From assembly GCA_031772625.1 (NCBI GenBank), contig CM062814.1, positions 366,331,750-366,395,749 of the forward strand: DNA of 64,000 nt. The letters are read 5' to 3'. The stretch is from Pinus tabuliformis. Lineage: Eukaryota; Streptophyta; Pinopsida; Pinales; Pinaceae. Each line of letters starts with the position of its first letter. Within the stretch, counting starts at the first letter, position 1. Below, piece after piece: positions 23,793 to 35,661 of the stretch. The position numbers were made by a program, and so were the translations under genes. The notes under the pieces are model-generated. The model worked only from the letters and a program-made list of their open reading frames with translations. It had not been told where the DNA came from and did no database searches.

Positions 23793-25013
23793 ATGCCATG
23801 CCTAGTTATTCTTGACAACACCAACTACTTCCAATGTCTATCCTACATTGTGGATTTACTTAGAAGTAAAGGTCTTTATAAAATAGCCTCAGGCCAAGAG
23901 TCTAAACCTAAAGATGGAGATAAGCAATCCAAATGGTAAAATAAGCAAGATCAAGCATGTGGGTTGATAAGTATGTCTATTTCTCAAGACCTTAGATTCC
24001 ATATCATAGAAATTGATACCCTAGATGAAGCAAGGAAACAACTCAATAAAGTTTTTGGAATTAAAAATGAAATTAGAGCCCATCAACTCGAAAATGAGTT
24101 TCTTACGTTGAACCCCAAAATTTTTTCTTCCATTGAAGATTTTTTGTCCAAATTAAAGACCCTTAGACTTCTCTTGGAAGGTGTTAAGATTAAGAAAGAA
24201 TATGGCAGCCTTACCCATTCTATTCTTACTAAGTAAGGACCAGCCCACTCTGTGTTTGTTTCCACCTTCCATTCTACTAGAGAATCCTTTGTTTCTCAAG
24301 GACAAGACTACAAGGCCCCCTCTTTTGATGCCTTTTGTGATTCTTTAAAAAGAGAGCAAGAAAAAATCTTACATATTGGTCTTCTTAATACTGGAAACTC
24401 TTCTAAGAAAGCATTAGCAGCCCAAAAACAACCAAGTTCAAAGAATCCTAAGAAGTGGCATCCTAAAAAGAATGGTCCTAAATTAAAAAAGGGTCCTAAG
24501 AAATTTCAGTCTCATAATGAAAAATCAACTCAAAAAAATGATAAGGCAATTGAAAACAAAGGAAGGAAGACTAATAGACATTGCAACTTTTGTAATCGTG
24601 ATGATCACTTAGAATCCAAATGCTTTAAGAAGATGAAATCCTTGGATGTAGCAATGAAGAAGCATAACATCCATTTGGAGTATTCTTCAACTTCAACTTC
24701 AACTTCATCTTCAGGAATAACACCTTTTGCATGTGGTTTTCAAGCATCTTGGTCTGGTTATGCACTAAACGTATATTCTTATTCTTATTCTCATTCTCAT
24801 GAATGGCTCATTTATTATGGAGCTTGTTATCACATGACCAAAAGCATAGCCATGTTTTCTTCTTTAAATGATCGTAACACCAAAAATATATATGTTGGTG
24901 ACGATAGATCTCTTAGTGTAGTAGGGATTGGAACTATTCATCTAGACAATGGTCAATTTAATGATGTATTATGTGTTCCTACATTATCCTGCAACCTTCT
25001 ATCTGCATATTAG
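23793..25013 (+). pseudogene. Copia-D gag and protease
   Basis: From the ATG at 23793 one frame runs with TAA near 23938, TAA near 24234 and TAG near 25011. The gag part includes VFGIKNEIRAHQLENEFLTL and a CCHC knuckle CNFCNRDDHLESKC near 24590. A lysine-rich basic stretch (about 24440-24560) precedes the knuckle. The protease motif reads EWLIYYGACYHMT near 24805, so the catalytic DSG is YYG and the enzyme would be dead. A Ser/Tyr-rich low-complexity segment (STSTSTSSS, SYSYSHSH) lies between gag and protease. Confidence 0.9.
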
Positions 25014-27850
25014 ATAACTCATTCAGGTGAAGGCCAAATAGTTGAATTTTCACCTCATGACATTATAATTAAGGACCTAACAGATCCTAGACAAATTTTA
25101 TCTACTAGCATTGTTGATGATTCTACAAGGTTGTATAAGTTTAACAACTTTGGGTCATCAACTCTTCGCTTGGTATTTGCTGCTCATAATGATGAAGTGA
25201 GAAAACTTTGGCATGGGTGATTTGGTCACTTAAACTATCTCTCCCTTCAAAATATATGTAAAGAAAATATGGTGACATGTCCTCCTATGGTATCTTGCAG
25301 ATATGGTGTTTGTTCCGGATGTGTACTTAGAAAACATCAATGGGATAGCTATGAAAAGCATGTCACTTGACATGCCTTAGCCCCTTTACAACTTGTGCAT
25401 AGTGATTTATGTGGTCCACTTCCAGTTGTTTCATTCCCTAGCTACAAGTATTTCTTAACTTTGTTTGGTGGTTTCTTGAGACGCACTTGGGTATACTTCT
25501 TAAAACTCAAGAGTGAAGTCTTTAACATGTTCTTGATCTTTAAGACCTTTGTTGAGAAACAATCTGGACTTCAAATTCTTAAGCTAAGATTTGATAATGG
25601 TGGAGAATATGTTAACAAAAAATTCATCAACTTTTGCACTAATCATGGAATTCAATTGCAACATATTGTTCCATATAATCCACAACAAAATGGTGTAGCT
25701 GAATGGAAGGATCACACCTTAAATGAAATGGCTAATTCTATACCTCAATGTAAAGGACTTAGTCTTCATTTTTGGTAAGAATAAATTAACTGTGGAAATT
25801 ACATAGTAAATCACACCGCTACAAATATTTTAAAGAATATCACTCCAGAAGAAGCATGGAGCTCAATTAAACCAGACGTAAGTCACTTTCATGTTTTTGG
25901 GAGTGAAGCATGGGCCCATATTCCAGATGAGAAACATAAAGCCTTAGAACCTAAGAGTGAAAAAAATATTTTTGTTAGATATTTTGAAGATGTCAAAGGA
26001 TATAGACTTCTTAAACCTAAATCCAAAAATGTTATCATTTGAAGAGATCTAAAGTTTGTTGAAAATATATTGACCTACTAGCCTAGTTCGGTGGATGTGC
26101 CACCTCTCTCTATCCCCTCTACTTCTGAAAATATTTCTTCTTCAAATGATGACAGCAAGGATAAAAATCTTCCCTCACCTTCCCGAAATCCTCCTTCAGC
26201 TCCTCAACCTCCAAAATGGATCCGTGCTACTCGGGATGTAGTAGGTGCTCTTGTAGGTGATCCTACATATCATCATCGTACACGTTCTCAGTTTGATAGA
26301 GCCTCTTCTTTACTAGCTCAAGCTTCCACAAATTATGATACTGACACCTTTGCAGAAGCTTCAAGCCATCCATATTGGGACACAACTATGAATGAAAAAT
26401 ATCATTCATTAATGTAAAATGATACATGGGACCTTGTTACTCTTCCAAAGGGATGAAAACTTGTTAGATGAAAATGGGTTTAAAGAACCAGGTTTGGACC
26501 AAATGGAAAAGTTGATAAACATAAATCTTGTCTTGTTCCTAAGGGGTTTTCACAAGTTGAAGGCATTGACTATACTGAAACCTTCTCCTCTATTGCCAAA
26601 ATGAACTCTCTCTGCCTTGTTCTTTCCCTTCCTACCTCTTTCAAATGGGAGTTCCATCAGATGGATGTTAAGTCCACCTTCTTGCGTGGGGACTTTCATG
26701 AAGAAATCTATATGGAACAACCTCCTAGATTTATACAAAGAGACTCCAACCTTGTATGTTAGCTTAATAAATCCATTTATGGTCTCAAGCAAGACCCTTG
26801 GGCTTTGTATGCCAAAATGGATAGCTTTCTTTTTGATATCGGCTTTTCTAGGTGTCATTCTGACAATACTATCTACACCAAGAAAGTGGGTAAGTCTCTT
26901 ATCATTCTCATTCTTTATGTTGATGATCTTATCTTTACTGGTAGTGATGCCAACCTTATAAATGATGTGATGTCCAACCTTAAAATCTAGTTTGAAATGA
27001 CAGACTTAGGACACTTGCATTATTTTCTTGGTCTTTAAGTCTTGCACTCCAAAGGAGGTGTTTCCCTTTCCCAATCTAAGTTTGCCTGCGATCTTCTACG
27101 CCACTTTCACATGGAAGTGTGTAAGACAACCCCTTCTGCCTTTTAGTCTAGAGCCAAACTTTTAGTCACTTGTACTTCCCCTGATGTTGATGCTACTTTA
27201 TACCATCAACTTACTGGAAAAAGTTTGTATCTGACCCATACCTATCCTAACCTTTCCTTTTTTGTTGGCCTCGTTGCATGGTTTATGCAAAACCCACATG
27301 AAAGTCATTGGAAAGTAGGTAAAAGAATACTTTGCTATGTTCGAGGTATAGTTCAGTTTGGGATTCATTACAGTGTAGAAGCATCTCCTCTATTGGTTGG
27401 CTTCACTGACTCTGATTGGGCTGGTGACCCTAATGATCAGAAGTCTACTAGAGGTTATGACTTCACTCTTGGTTTTGGACCTATTACATGAGCTTTCAAG
27501 AAACAAAGTGGCATTTCTCTTTCTTCAATAGAGGCAGACTAAGGAAGCCCTGTGGCTTCATCAGATCCTGTTAGAGTTTGGTTTTCAGCAGCAGCATCCG
27601 ACTACACTTTGGTGTGATAATCAAATTTCCATTCAACTATGAAAAGATCCAGCCCAACATCAGTGCAACAAACACATTGAACTAAACATCCACTTCATCC
27701 GAAATCTCATTCATTACCATGTTCTTGAAGTGCACTACTTTTCAACCGATGATCAAGTTGTAGACATCTTTACAAAGTCTCTCACAAAGGTGAAGCTTAC
27801 TAAACTTTGATTTATGGCTAGAGTTCAGGAAGTTGTCACTAAGAGGGGAT
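25014..27850 (+). pseudogene. Copia-D integrase, RT and RNase H
   Basis: The frame is the same as gag. The pre-integrase block (KLWHG*FGHLNYLSLQNI) is near 25210. Integrase keeps VHSDLCGPLPVV (25395), LRFDNGGEY (about 25590) and NGVAEWKDHTLNEM (about 25690). RT has HQMDVKSTFLRGDF, SIYGLKQDPWALY and LYVDDLIFTG at about 26915. RNase H has GFTDSDWAGDPND (about 27400) and later, after a frame change near 27540, LWCDNQ and STDDQVVDIFTKSL. Stops cluster at 26415-26480 (TAA, TGA, TGA, TAA) with the frame otherwise kept. Many are explained by single C-to-T changes in CGA or CAA codons. Confidence 0.92.
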
Positions 27851-27921
27851 AGGCTGTAATGCCTCTTTCCTTTTAGTAGTGTGTCATATTTGTACATCCT
27901 TCAATCCTATCCCAAGTTGTT

Positions 27922-27933
27922 CTTAAGGGCAAA
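27922..27933 (+). other. Copia-D polypurine tract
   Basis: TTAAGGGCAAA lies directly before the 3' LTR start TGTTAGG. Confidence 0.7.
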
Positions 27934-28385
27934 TGTTAGGTTATTCTGACACATAGGAAATACTTAACTATAACTTTGTGTACCGTATAGTTAGGGAAAG
28001 TGTGTTTCTTTCATATGTACTTTTTGTAATTAACAATCTGATGGTCACAATATGTTCTAGACATGAAGTGATCTGACGGTTCATTCTCTCCTTGGTATTA
28101 CCAAAACTTGATCCATTGCTTAACTCTCGATTGGTCAATGACCTCTATTTAAAGAGCATGGAGGGTGATTTGTTAGGTGATCGTTCATGAGAGAAGCTTA
28201 CGAAAATTTTATTTCTTTTACATTAATAAATTTCTTGAAGTGGCTACATTGGCTTCGGTCGTGGACTATTTCCCTCTTTGAGGGTTTTAACCATGTCAAT
28301 AATATAGGTTTATTGATTTGTGATTTGTTTGTGAGCAGTGTCCTTTGGTGTTCTATCTGAGAAACTTACATTGTAAATTCCTACA
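27934..28385 (+). repeat. Copia-D 3' LTR
   Basis: It is 452 bp, starting TGTTAGG and ending CCTACA. It shares CTATTTAAAGAGCATGGA (possible TATA-like region near 28145) and GTGATCGTTCATGAGAGAAG with the 5' LTR. Confidence 0.9.
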
Positions 28386-28390
28386 GTACC

Positions 28391-29046
28391 CCGGTGGAGT
28401 TTCCCGCTTCACCTCTCTATGTAGGAAGCCCTTCTCTTCTTTTACCTTTGTTATTTTTTAAGGAGAACTATGCATAGGAACTTATTTATTTTTGGAGTGG
28501 AAGAGGAATCCCAAATTATTGAGAGCAGGAGAGGTTTTTCCTTTAGAGATGCATATGAAGACCTCTGATTTAGGTTTTTTCGTTCATATTTTCCCTTCTC
28601 TGTTTTTACTAGTTGGATGAGATCGAACACACCAGAGGAGAAATTGAGTGTAGGCATGAGGTTTCCCAATTTGGAGATAGGTTCATGGTTTGTCCAAAAC
28701 TCTCCTTACAGATGGATCATATTTTCCGTCAAGACTTCATCATCCAAAATTTACAACCAAACACAAGGAAGACAGACATAGGACTAGCCAAGCACTATAG
28801 TGTCACAAGACTCTTTGAACTTCAACCACATACACTTTCAGAAGACAAAATGAAGTGTGGTACAACACTTATTTACATAAGGAAAAACAATAGAAAATCA
28901 AAGAAAACAAATCAATAAACAAAAAAATGCAAGAAGAAATGAAAATACTATGTACATAGCGCAGGGTGCAGACCCTGATCTCATTGAAAATAACATTTTA
29001 ATTCTTGGCCATTGACATGGAGAGATTCAATATTTCTATCAAGTGA
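28391..29046 (-). other. Gypsy-C 3' non-coding region, second half
   Basis: It lies between Copia-D and the end of the Gypsy-C integrase. No domain is seen. A plus-strand open frame at 28613-28918 looks incidental. Confidence 0.5.
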
Positions 29047-30084
29047 TTAAAGATGATACGTGTGTTGGCCAAGCTTCTCTTGCATTATAAAAGGACTGAT
29101 CCACAGAGATTGAAACTTCATGTGCTTGCCATTGTCCTCATGGGATTTGTCCCACTTTAGGGCTAAGTCACCCACACTAAAGTTAGTACTCCTTGTAGAC
29201 TTTCTATCGAACCATCTCTTGATATGATTCTGGTGGAGTGTAAATTTTTCTTTTGCTTTCTTCCTTTCTTCCTGTAACTTATGTAGTGCATCCATCCTAC
29301 TCTAAACTAAAAGACATGACTTGCCTTAGGATTCTTCAAACAACTAGAGAGAAGGGATGTAAATGTTTGGTGGGAGGCTAGCTTCTTTTATATATACCAG
29401 GAAGTAGGGGGAGGTATTCATAGAAGGCGTAGGTGTGACTTAGTCATCCAATAAAGCATTCACCAAAGTGGAATGCCAGTTTCACTGTTTAGAGTAAATG
29501 ATCCTTTTGATGATGCAAATGAGATTCTTGTTTGTATATTCTGTAAGACCATTTATGTACAGGTAATAATTACCAGAATGCTTCAAAACAATACCATTTT
29601 CCAATGTAAAGTCATAAATATTTAACATATAGAAGTACATTGCATTGTAAAAAACAAGTGATGTGGGAATGCCAAACCTGTAGATGACGTTCTATTGTAG
29701 GAAGTTGATGAATTCCTAATCATTCACTTGTTTCAACAGAACTTATTCTATCCACTGTGTGAATTAATCTATTGCAGTCAAAATATAGTCGTGTTTCTTT
29801 GATGAATGTGCGAAAATACCACCAATGTTATCAAATCCCCATTGTTGGAATGGTTCTTCCAGTGTAATAGGTTGCAGCGAGGCTTCTAACCTTTGATTTT
29901 TGTTGGTGCATATGTGATAGACTGGACACCTACGAGCATAAGTGTGTGCATCCTTGAATAATGTAGGCCAGTAGAAACTGACCCGCATAATGTTGTCTGT
30001 TGTTATGTTACCTGTAAAGTGTCCTCTGGTTGGTCTGTCATGGAGATAACGTAAACCATTTCCAAATCCTGTGCCTCTAGGCAC
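29047..30084 (-). pseudogene. Gypsy-C integrase
   Basis: The zinc-binding start (GHFTGNITTDNIM, then YWPTLFKDAHTYARRC) has the second His of the HHCC set changed to Asp, and the second Cys pair is disturbed. The core keeps the first Asp (WGFDNIGGI, about 29820). The second Asp appears as Tyr (LVFYNAMYF). The Glu is kept (NGLTEYTNKNLI). The C-terminal part (HIKRWFDRKSTRSTNFSVGD, LALKWDK, KFQSLWISPF) is intact in frame. More than five stops lie between 29764 and 29295. When active this enzyme would insert the element DNA. Confidence 0.9.
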
Positions 30085-30329
30085 CAGAGAAAAATACCAT
30101 TGTGGTGCTTTTTGTCAAACACCCCATGCACCAGCTAGTAAGATAGAGATTTCAATCAAAGTACCCTCTTATTCCGCATAGAAAAATGAGAGGGAATGGT
30201 GTCGTAATTTTTCATACCAACAGTTTCTTTGTGAAGTGGGAGAGGGTCGCTCCACATTGTACATTTCTATTTCTTGCTCCCTACCTATGAGCTCTTCTTC
30301 TTCCTCCTACACATGTACTTCTTTCACTG

Positions 30330-32310
30330 CTAGTCTGTAAAGACCATGACCCTTGATGGTGTGAAATGGCTTATGTAAAGACCATACTCTTGGAGTCTTG
30401 TCATCCAGTTCGCCCTTCTTTCACCCAACTCTTTTTGAACAAGCAGTGATTTGATTGTTGGGTGCAGAACAAAGATAATATAATGGTTTTCCAATAGGTA
30501 GGGCTTGAAATTCCTCACCGTGTTGTACACTGCATATGCTTGTTTTTCCATGGCGAGATAGATGAGTTCCAGTCCTTGCAGGATCACACTCATGAAGGAG
30601 ATGGGTCATTCATCATTCAGCTTGCCCTTCTGAGTGAGTACTACAGCGAGTGAAGTGTCAGAAGCAAAAGTATAGAGCAAGAAATCTTTGTTGAATTTTG
30701 GTTTACAAAGTGTTGGTGCCTCTACTATTTCTTGCTTGATACGGGTGAACCCATCCTTTTCCTTCTTTCCACAATTGTAAATTGTGTCCTTCTTGATCAT
30801 CTCTTGAATGGGTTTAACAATCTATGCATAATAAGAGATAAGCTTTATGAGGAAGTTGATCTTCCCCAAGAAAGAGTGCATGGCTTTCTTGTTCACGGGG
30901 TGAGGAATCTATGTGATGGTTCAAAATTTGTATAGATCTACCTTGATCCTACTTTTGGTAATGTTATGTCCAATCAGGTTACCCTCAGAGACTGCGAATA
31001 TGATCTTCTTGGGATTCAAGGATATTCCATATTTTCGACATCGCTTGAAAATTTTCTTAATATGGCACAGGTGGTTTGATCGCTATCTTGAGAAGACTGT
31101 CACATCATCAAGGTAGATCACTATGATTTTTTCGACAAGCCCATAGAAGGTGATGCCCATTGCGCGTTGAAATTTTGCACCTACGTTCACCAAACCAAAT
31201 GGCATTCTATGGAAAGTGAACATACCCCACTTGGTACGGAAGGTTGTTTCTTAAGTCTGTCATGCTCTACTACCAAAACCTGGTTGTATCCTGAGAAACC
31301 ATCAAGCAAAGAAAACATCTTAGCTCTCGATACTATCTGCACTATATGCTCCATGCATGAAATTGAGTAGTTGTCCTTGTCCAAGGTGCGATTGAGTACA
31401 AAAATTTACGCACAGGTGGATCTCCCTGGACTTCTTTTTGACGGGGACTAAATTGGATACCCATCTTGAATGTCACACTTTGTATATGATCTCGGCATCC
31501 AACAACTTGGTTAGTTCTTTCTTTCTTTCTTTCTGATGATGATGGTTAACGTCCACTGAGACCAAATTGGTCTATCAGACCTATAATTTTCTTAGTTTCT
31601 AATTGTCTCGCTCCTCGTCTTTCTTGGCGAGATTGGTGTTGTAGCTTTCTTCTTTTTCTCTATGGTCTTCCAACTTTCTTTATCTTGCATCACCTTCATC
31701 TCTTCTAGTTCTTGGAACATTGGTGTCTTAGCTTCGCGATCTATTGTGTTCGTCCCTTTGAAGATAGTTGAAGAAGAAGTTTGGTCTAGGAGATCTGCTT
31801 TGCTGTCAAATGAATATTTTTTTTGTGCAGTATTCAAATCCTCATAACTGATGATGCTTGAGGGGTTGTCGAGTTCACACTTTTGTTGTTGGGCAGGGCT
31901 TTCCCCCTGCTTATCTTCTAAGTTGTTTTTTTCTTGCCTGATTTCTTGTGATTCAGAGTTTTCTCGAGAGTATTCTTCTTTGATGACAGTGTAGTGTTCT
32001 TTTTGTGCTCCTTCCCACCATGTAGATCTGTGGTGATTTTTTCTAGATGAGGGGCTCAAGTGATGGATGAACTTTCTGTACCTTTTGCTGAAGAGTTTTG
32101 GCCCCTTCCTTGATTGGTATGACATTCTAGATTATTTGTATCTCATATGTCTTGAGATCATCATATGTCCACACGAATGCATCATGGTGCTATCTGAAAA
32201 GGTAGATGAAAGCTTGCCTCTCTTACGATATACAACATGTACCAATATTTATAAACTTCAAATCCTTGTCCATTCCCAGATTAATTTGTTCGTGCAACAA
32301 TGTAGATTTG
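30330..32310 (-). pseudogene. Gypsy-C RT and gypsy-type RNase H with N-terminal linker
   Basis: The linker (INLGMDKDLKFINIGTCC, then HDAFVWTYDDLKTYE) begins near 32290 and is followed by a Glu/Lys-rich stretch. RT motif A is SLLDGFSGYNQ near 31320 and motif C is IYLDDVTVF near 31110; both are intact but in different frames. SFLGKINFL lies near 30870. RNase H shows LLYTFASDTSLAVVLTQKGK (about 30670) and MEKQAYAVYNTVRNFKPYLL (about 30540), then ELGERRANWMTRLQEYG. Frameshifts occur near 31230 and several stops follow motif C. Confidence 0.9.
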
Positions 32311-32429
32311 TAGGTTTTGGCATTCACGGGTCCGTGAAAGTGGTTATGCATGTCATATAGCTTCTAAAGAGATACCACACCCTTGGGGATGAAGTTTACT
32401 TTTATTGAAATGGATGCGTCCTACAAAGA

Positions 32430-33110
32430 CTTCTCGTGCTCGTCCTCATCTATCGCTGTGTCTTTGAAGATGTCAACATTAGCCATGAAATGCAATATCT
32501 GTTGATCATCATAAAAATGTATAAATTAATGATATTATCTAAGACAGACGGTTTATACAAAATCTCAACAGAAAATCTAGCCCTCAATGGTGACATCCTA
32601 GCAGCTACATTTTCCAAGGCATCTGCAGCTGCATTATGCATTCTTGGCACTGAAATACTATTAAAAGCTTGGAATTGAGAGATAAGTTGTCATATCTCTT
32701 GTTTATAACTCTTAAGACAGGGGTGACACACAATGTATGGTGTTACGTACCTGAATTACCATGATCTATGAGTCACCTACCTCTTTTATAGCAACAATGT
32801 TGAGGCTGATGGCTTTCTATAAGCCCTAGACAAGTGATTCATACTTTGCGTTGTTTTCTGTGCACTCAAACTCCAAGAAGCTAGATATTAAATGTTTTCT
32901 CTACAACGGGTCTGTTAAAACACAACCAGCTCCAAATCCCTCCAGTGTCTTAGATCTGTTAAAGTGCATGATCCACATATCATCTATACAAGGACCGCTT
33001 GTAGCACTAGTACTACTATCACTACTGCTACTATTGTTGCAAACTACTGTACAAGTTCCATTCTCACTAGTTGGGCATGGAAGGAGAACCAATTATGTGT
33101 CTAGTGGAGT
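32430..33110 (-). pseudogene. Gypsy-C additional RNase H-like (RVT_3 type) domain upstream of RT
   Basis: Minus-strand translation gives WIMHFNRSKTLEGFGAGCV, LEFECTENNAKYESLV, EVGDS, QVRNTIH and, after a frame change, PRMHNAAADALENVAARMSP. This is the order of a plant RVT_3/archaeal-type RNase H with its four acidic positions. Here the first Asp is Asn and the Glu is Lys, while the last two Asp remain. It follows the protease and precedes the RT linker. In known plant dual-RNase-H gypsy elements, as I understand them, the extra domain usually follows the first RNase H. Several TAG/TAA stops show decay. Confidence 0.8.
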
Positions 33111-33236
33111 AGGGGATGTCTCTTCAAGATAGCACCCCAACTGTGTTTCCTGAAAGCCAAGTTTTGTGAAAGCCAACAGTTCATTTTCTCCATTCAAGGG
33201 AGTCACATTGTGTTTCATGTATCTCTTTGACAACAC

Positions 33237-33527
33237 CTAGATCTGGTTCTTTCTAGGCTTGTATAGAAGCCATAAGTGTGACCAGTCAATGACAATGTAT
33301 CCTTGTATCTTTCTTGACCAATCTCTACTAAGAAACACATCATATGCTTCTAGGATGTCCACAATTACAATATTGATGCATTGATGAACTCGGTCATCAG
33401 ACAATAATCGGATGATCACATCCCTGAGCTCACCAATGGATGGTACACATGTCTTTTCTAGTTGGATGATCAGTGCACTTGTCCTACTCCATTGAGCATT
33501 GATATTCTTAGAAATGGAGAGTGGCAT
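33237..33527 (-). pseudogene. Gypsy-C protease region
   Basis: An open frame of 96 codons carries VPSIGELRDVIIRL, VHQCINIVIVDILEAYDVFL and SRDWSRKIQGYIVIDWSHLW. This is the aspartic-protease-region pattern of large plant Ty3 elements, where the protein cuts the gag-pol polyprotein. The upstream half (around 33540-33760) is frame-disrupted. The next 1.2 kb up to gag is Ser/Thr/Lys-rich in the readable frame and has no firm domain. Confidence 0.75.
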
Positions 33528-33769
33528 GACATTGACTGATGCGCATTTGTGAAGTGAATTATTAACATATACAAGAGCATGAGGAAACTTACTTGATCCC
33601 TTGTTGGAATAGGTAGCATCACCCGTAGAGGTTTTCCCAAGTGCTTGTAGAAGAATGTCCCACTAACTCGAGATTTTGGTTAGCTCATATAGAGATATGT
33701 TTGCACGAGTATTCTTCATGTCTTCCATAATGTTATAGTCTAAAGCGAGGAGACTCACCAAGGTGTCCA

Positions 33770-35661
33770 GGGGTGAAACCGAGTTTGTGGTTTTCGGTGG
33801 GCTGCTTTTGTCTTTGCTTCTCGTGGTTATACTCTTTGTTGTAGTTGTCTTCCCAGACTTGCTCTCAGTTTTCTATGGTGAGTTAACTGGCAGACCTATT
33901 ATCCTTAACATATCTAGTCTCATTTTATCTCTTGATATCTCAAACATAGTGGGGAACCCTTGGATTCTTAAGTTATATCGATTGTTTTGCTTCGGCTCCA
34001 GACCGTCACTCAGAGGCTCCTTCTCAGTGGTGGTACTTTGGGATGCACGAGTACACTAATACATGTTTATTACATCCCCAGCACTTGGGGCTTCATTAGA
34101 TGAATCATCATCTTCTTCTTGATTTTCAGTCTCAGCCTTCTCATTAGCCGTGATGGCATTGGACAACTGTCTAGACATTGTTCTCATTCCATGTTTCCAT
34201 TCTGGGCACACTATTTCCAAGTGCGTTTCATGGTGAAATGTTCAGTATGAATCTATCACAAGTGGGTCAAGGTCTAGAACCATATTGGAGCTCTGCATAG
34301 ATTTAGTCGGCTAGATGCTACTACTATTTGAAGCTACATTATTCTTCTGTGGGTACCTAGACGTCCTACTACTCATGGTTGTCTCGCTCATCCGATGTTT
34401 AAGTTTAGAAACTTTGATGGTGAGGGACTTGACTAAACAAGTAAGATGCTCAAAGTCATTTGCTTCATTTTACTTACTCATAGAGGTTTGAGGCCTATTT
34501 CCAGTGTCTTTGGAGTCCTTAGTGGAATTGTCATCTACAAGGAATCTAATAGCATGTAGGTCTTTCTCTACGGAAATAGCCTCTTCACAATTCTCAATCA
34601 ATGTTAGTCTCACAGATCACTTGACAAACTACATAATACTGGTCAACAGTGCTGACGTGTATTAGTCGATGGTGATGGAGTCATGAGGTTTGGTGTCTCC
34701 TAAGAAATTTTTTAGAATGTGCGTAAACCTCTAATTAAAATATTTAACCTTTTATTTTTGCTCCATCTTGAGACTACCCAGATATTTCAGCAACATGGTA
34801 GGGGTCTTGTGTTTAGCAAACTTTTCAAGAATTATCCATTTGAACACCCCCCAGTTCTGGATGTAATTTGGTGGAAGGATGTGGTACCATACAACTGCTA
34901 TGTCATCTAAGGTACATGGAAACAATCTACACACAATGACGTCATAACATACCTTGAGTGTTTGCAGATGTAGGTAGAATGTGTCCAAGTGTTCTGCCTT
35001 CACTGTCTTATCACGGCCATATTTTGTTAAAATCTTCTCTACGTGTCTCAACATGTTGTGCAGGACACTTGGGAGTACCAATGGGCCCTAAGTCATGCAT
35101 TACATATTTTTTTCTACCATGTTGTCGTCTTTGTCCTACTCCTCCTCCTCTTCTGCATCTCATGATTCTTCTTCTAAGTCTGTTCTTTCTTCTTCCTCTT
35201 CTCCTCCTCCTTTGTTTCCTTCCCCTCTGCCTCCTCCATCGAAACTTGAGCTTGAGAGTAAGAGGTTTTCTTCTTCTTCCTTTTGAAATATTGGAGGTTC
35301 CTCTTCCTTTTCCACAACTTCTGCCAACTCTTCAATTTTGGCGAAGATCTCTTCTTCTACAAACTAAACTATCACTCCTGTGGGGGTAGTATTTTTCTTC
35401 CTCTAAGAATATGGAAGAGCGTATGCTCCCAAAATCAATCCAACGAATTTTGCAATTTAACGGGTGATGGGACAAACAGCTCAGATATGATGATATGGGA
35501 TTTCACATTTGGGTCTAGGAGGTGAGAAATGACCAACTTCAGAATTTCATGTAGGGGAGAGGGAGTGAATGTTATTGCCTTGACCAGATGATGGATGAGT
35601 GGGGACGGTGGGACAATCATCCATAAAATACTAGAGGCCCTCCTTCTAGTGCCACAAATTT
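33770..35661 (-). pseudogene. Gypsy-C gag
   Basis: The clear core is at 34752-35081: HLDTFYLHLQTLKV, VICRLFPCTLDDIAVVWYHI-like spacing, NWGVFKWIILEKFAKHKTP and KYLGSLKM. These are the helices of the Ty3 gag capsid domain. Upstream, a Glu-rich and Ser/Pro-rich N-terminal part is interrupted by stops near 35380-35440. Downstream (33770-34740) is basic linker with stops. Possible primer-site DNA (GTGGCACTAGAAGGAGGG) lies at 35640-35656, just inside the LTR, but I cannot assign its tRNA. Confidence 0.8.

Larger units (their letters stand above)
22650..28385 (+). mobile_element. Copia-D: nested Ty1/copia element
   Basis: Direct repeats begin at 22650 and 27934 (both TGTTAGG), and a gag-protease-integrase-RT-RNase H frame lies between them in Ty1/copia order on the plus strand. 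Flanking bases are GTACG (22645-22649) and GTACC (28386-28390), a five-base duplication with one change. The element interrupts the 3' non-coding part of Gypsy-C. In-frame stops are many and frameshifts few. The LTRs have diverged clearly, so it is long inactive. Confidence 0.92.

Noticed and set aside
34958-35389. 143-codon plus-strand open frame rich in Leu and Pro
   Set aside because: It is antisense to the Gypsy-C gag N-terminal region, and its composition reflects the Glu/Lys-rich sense strand.
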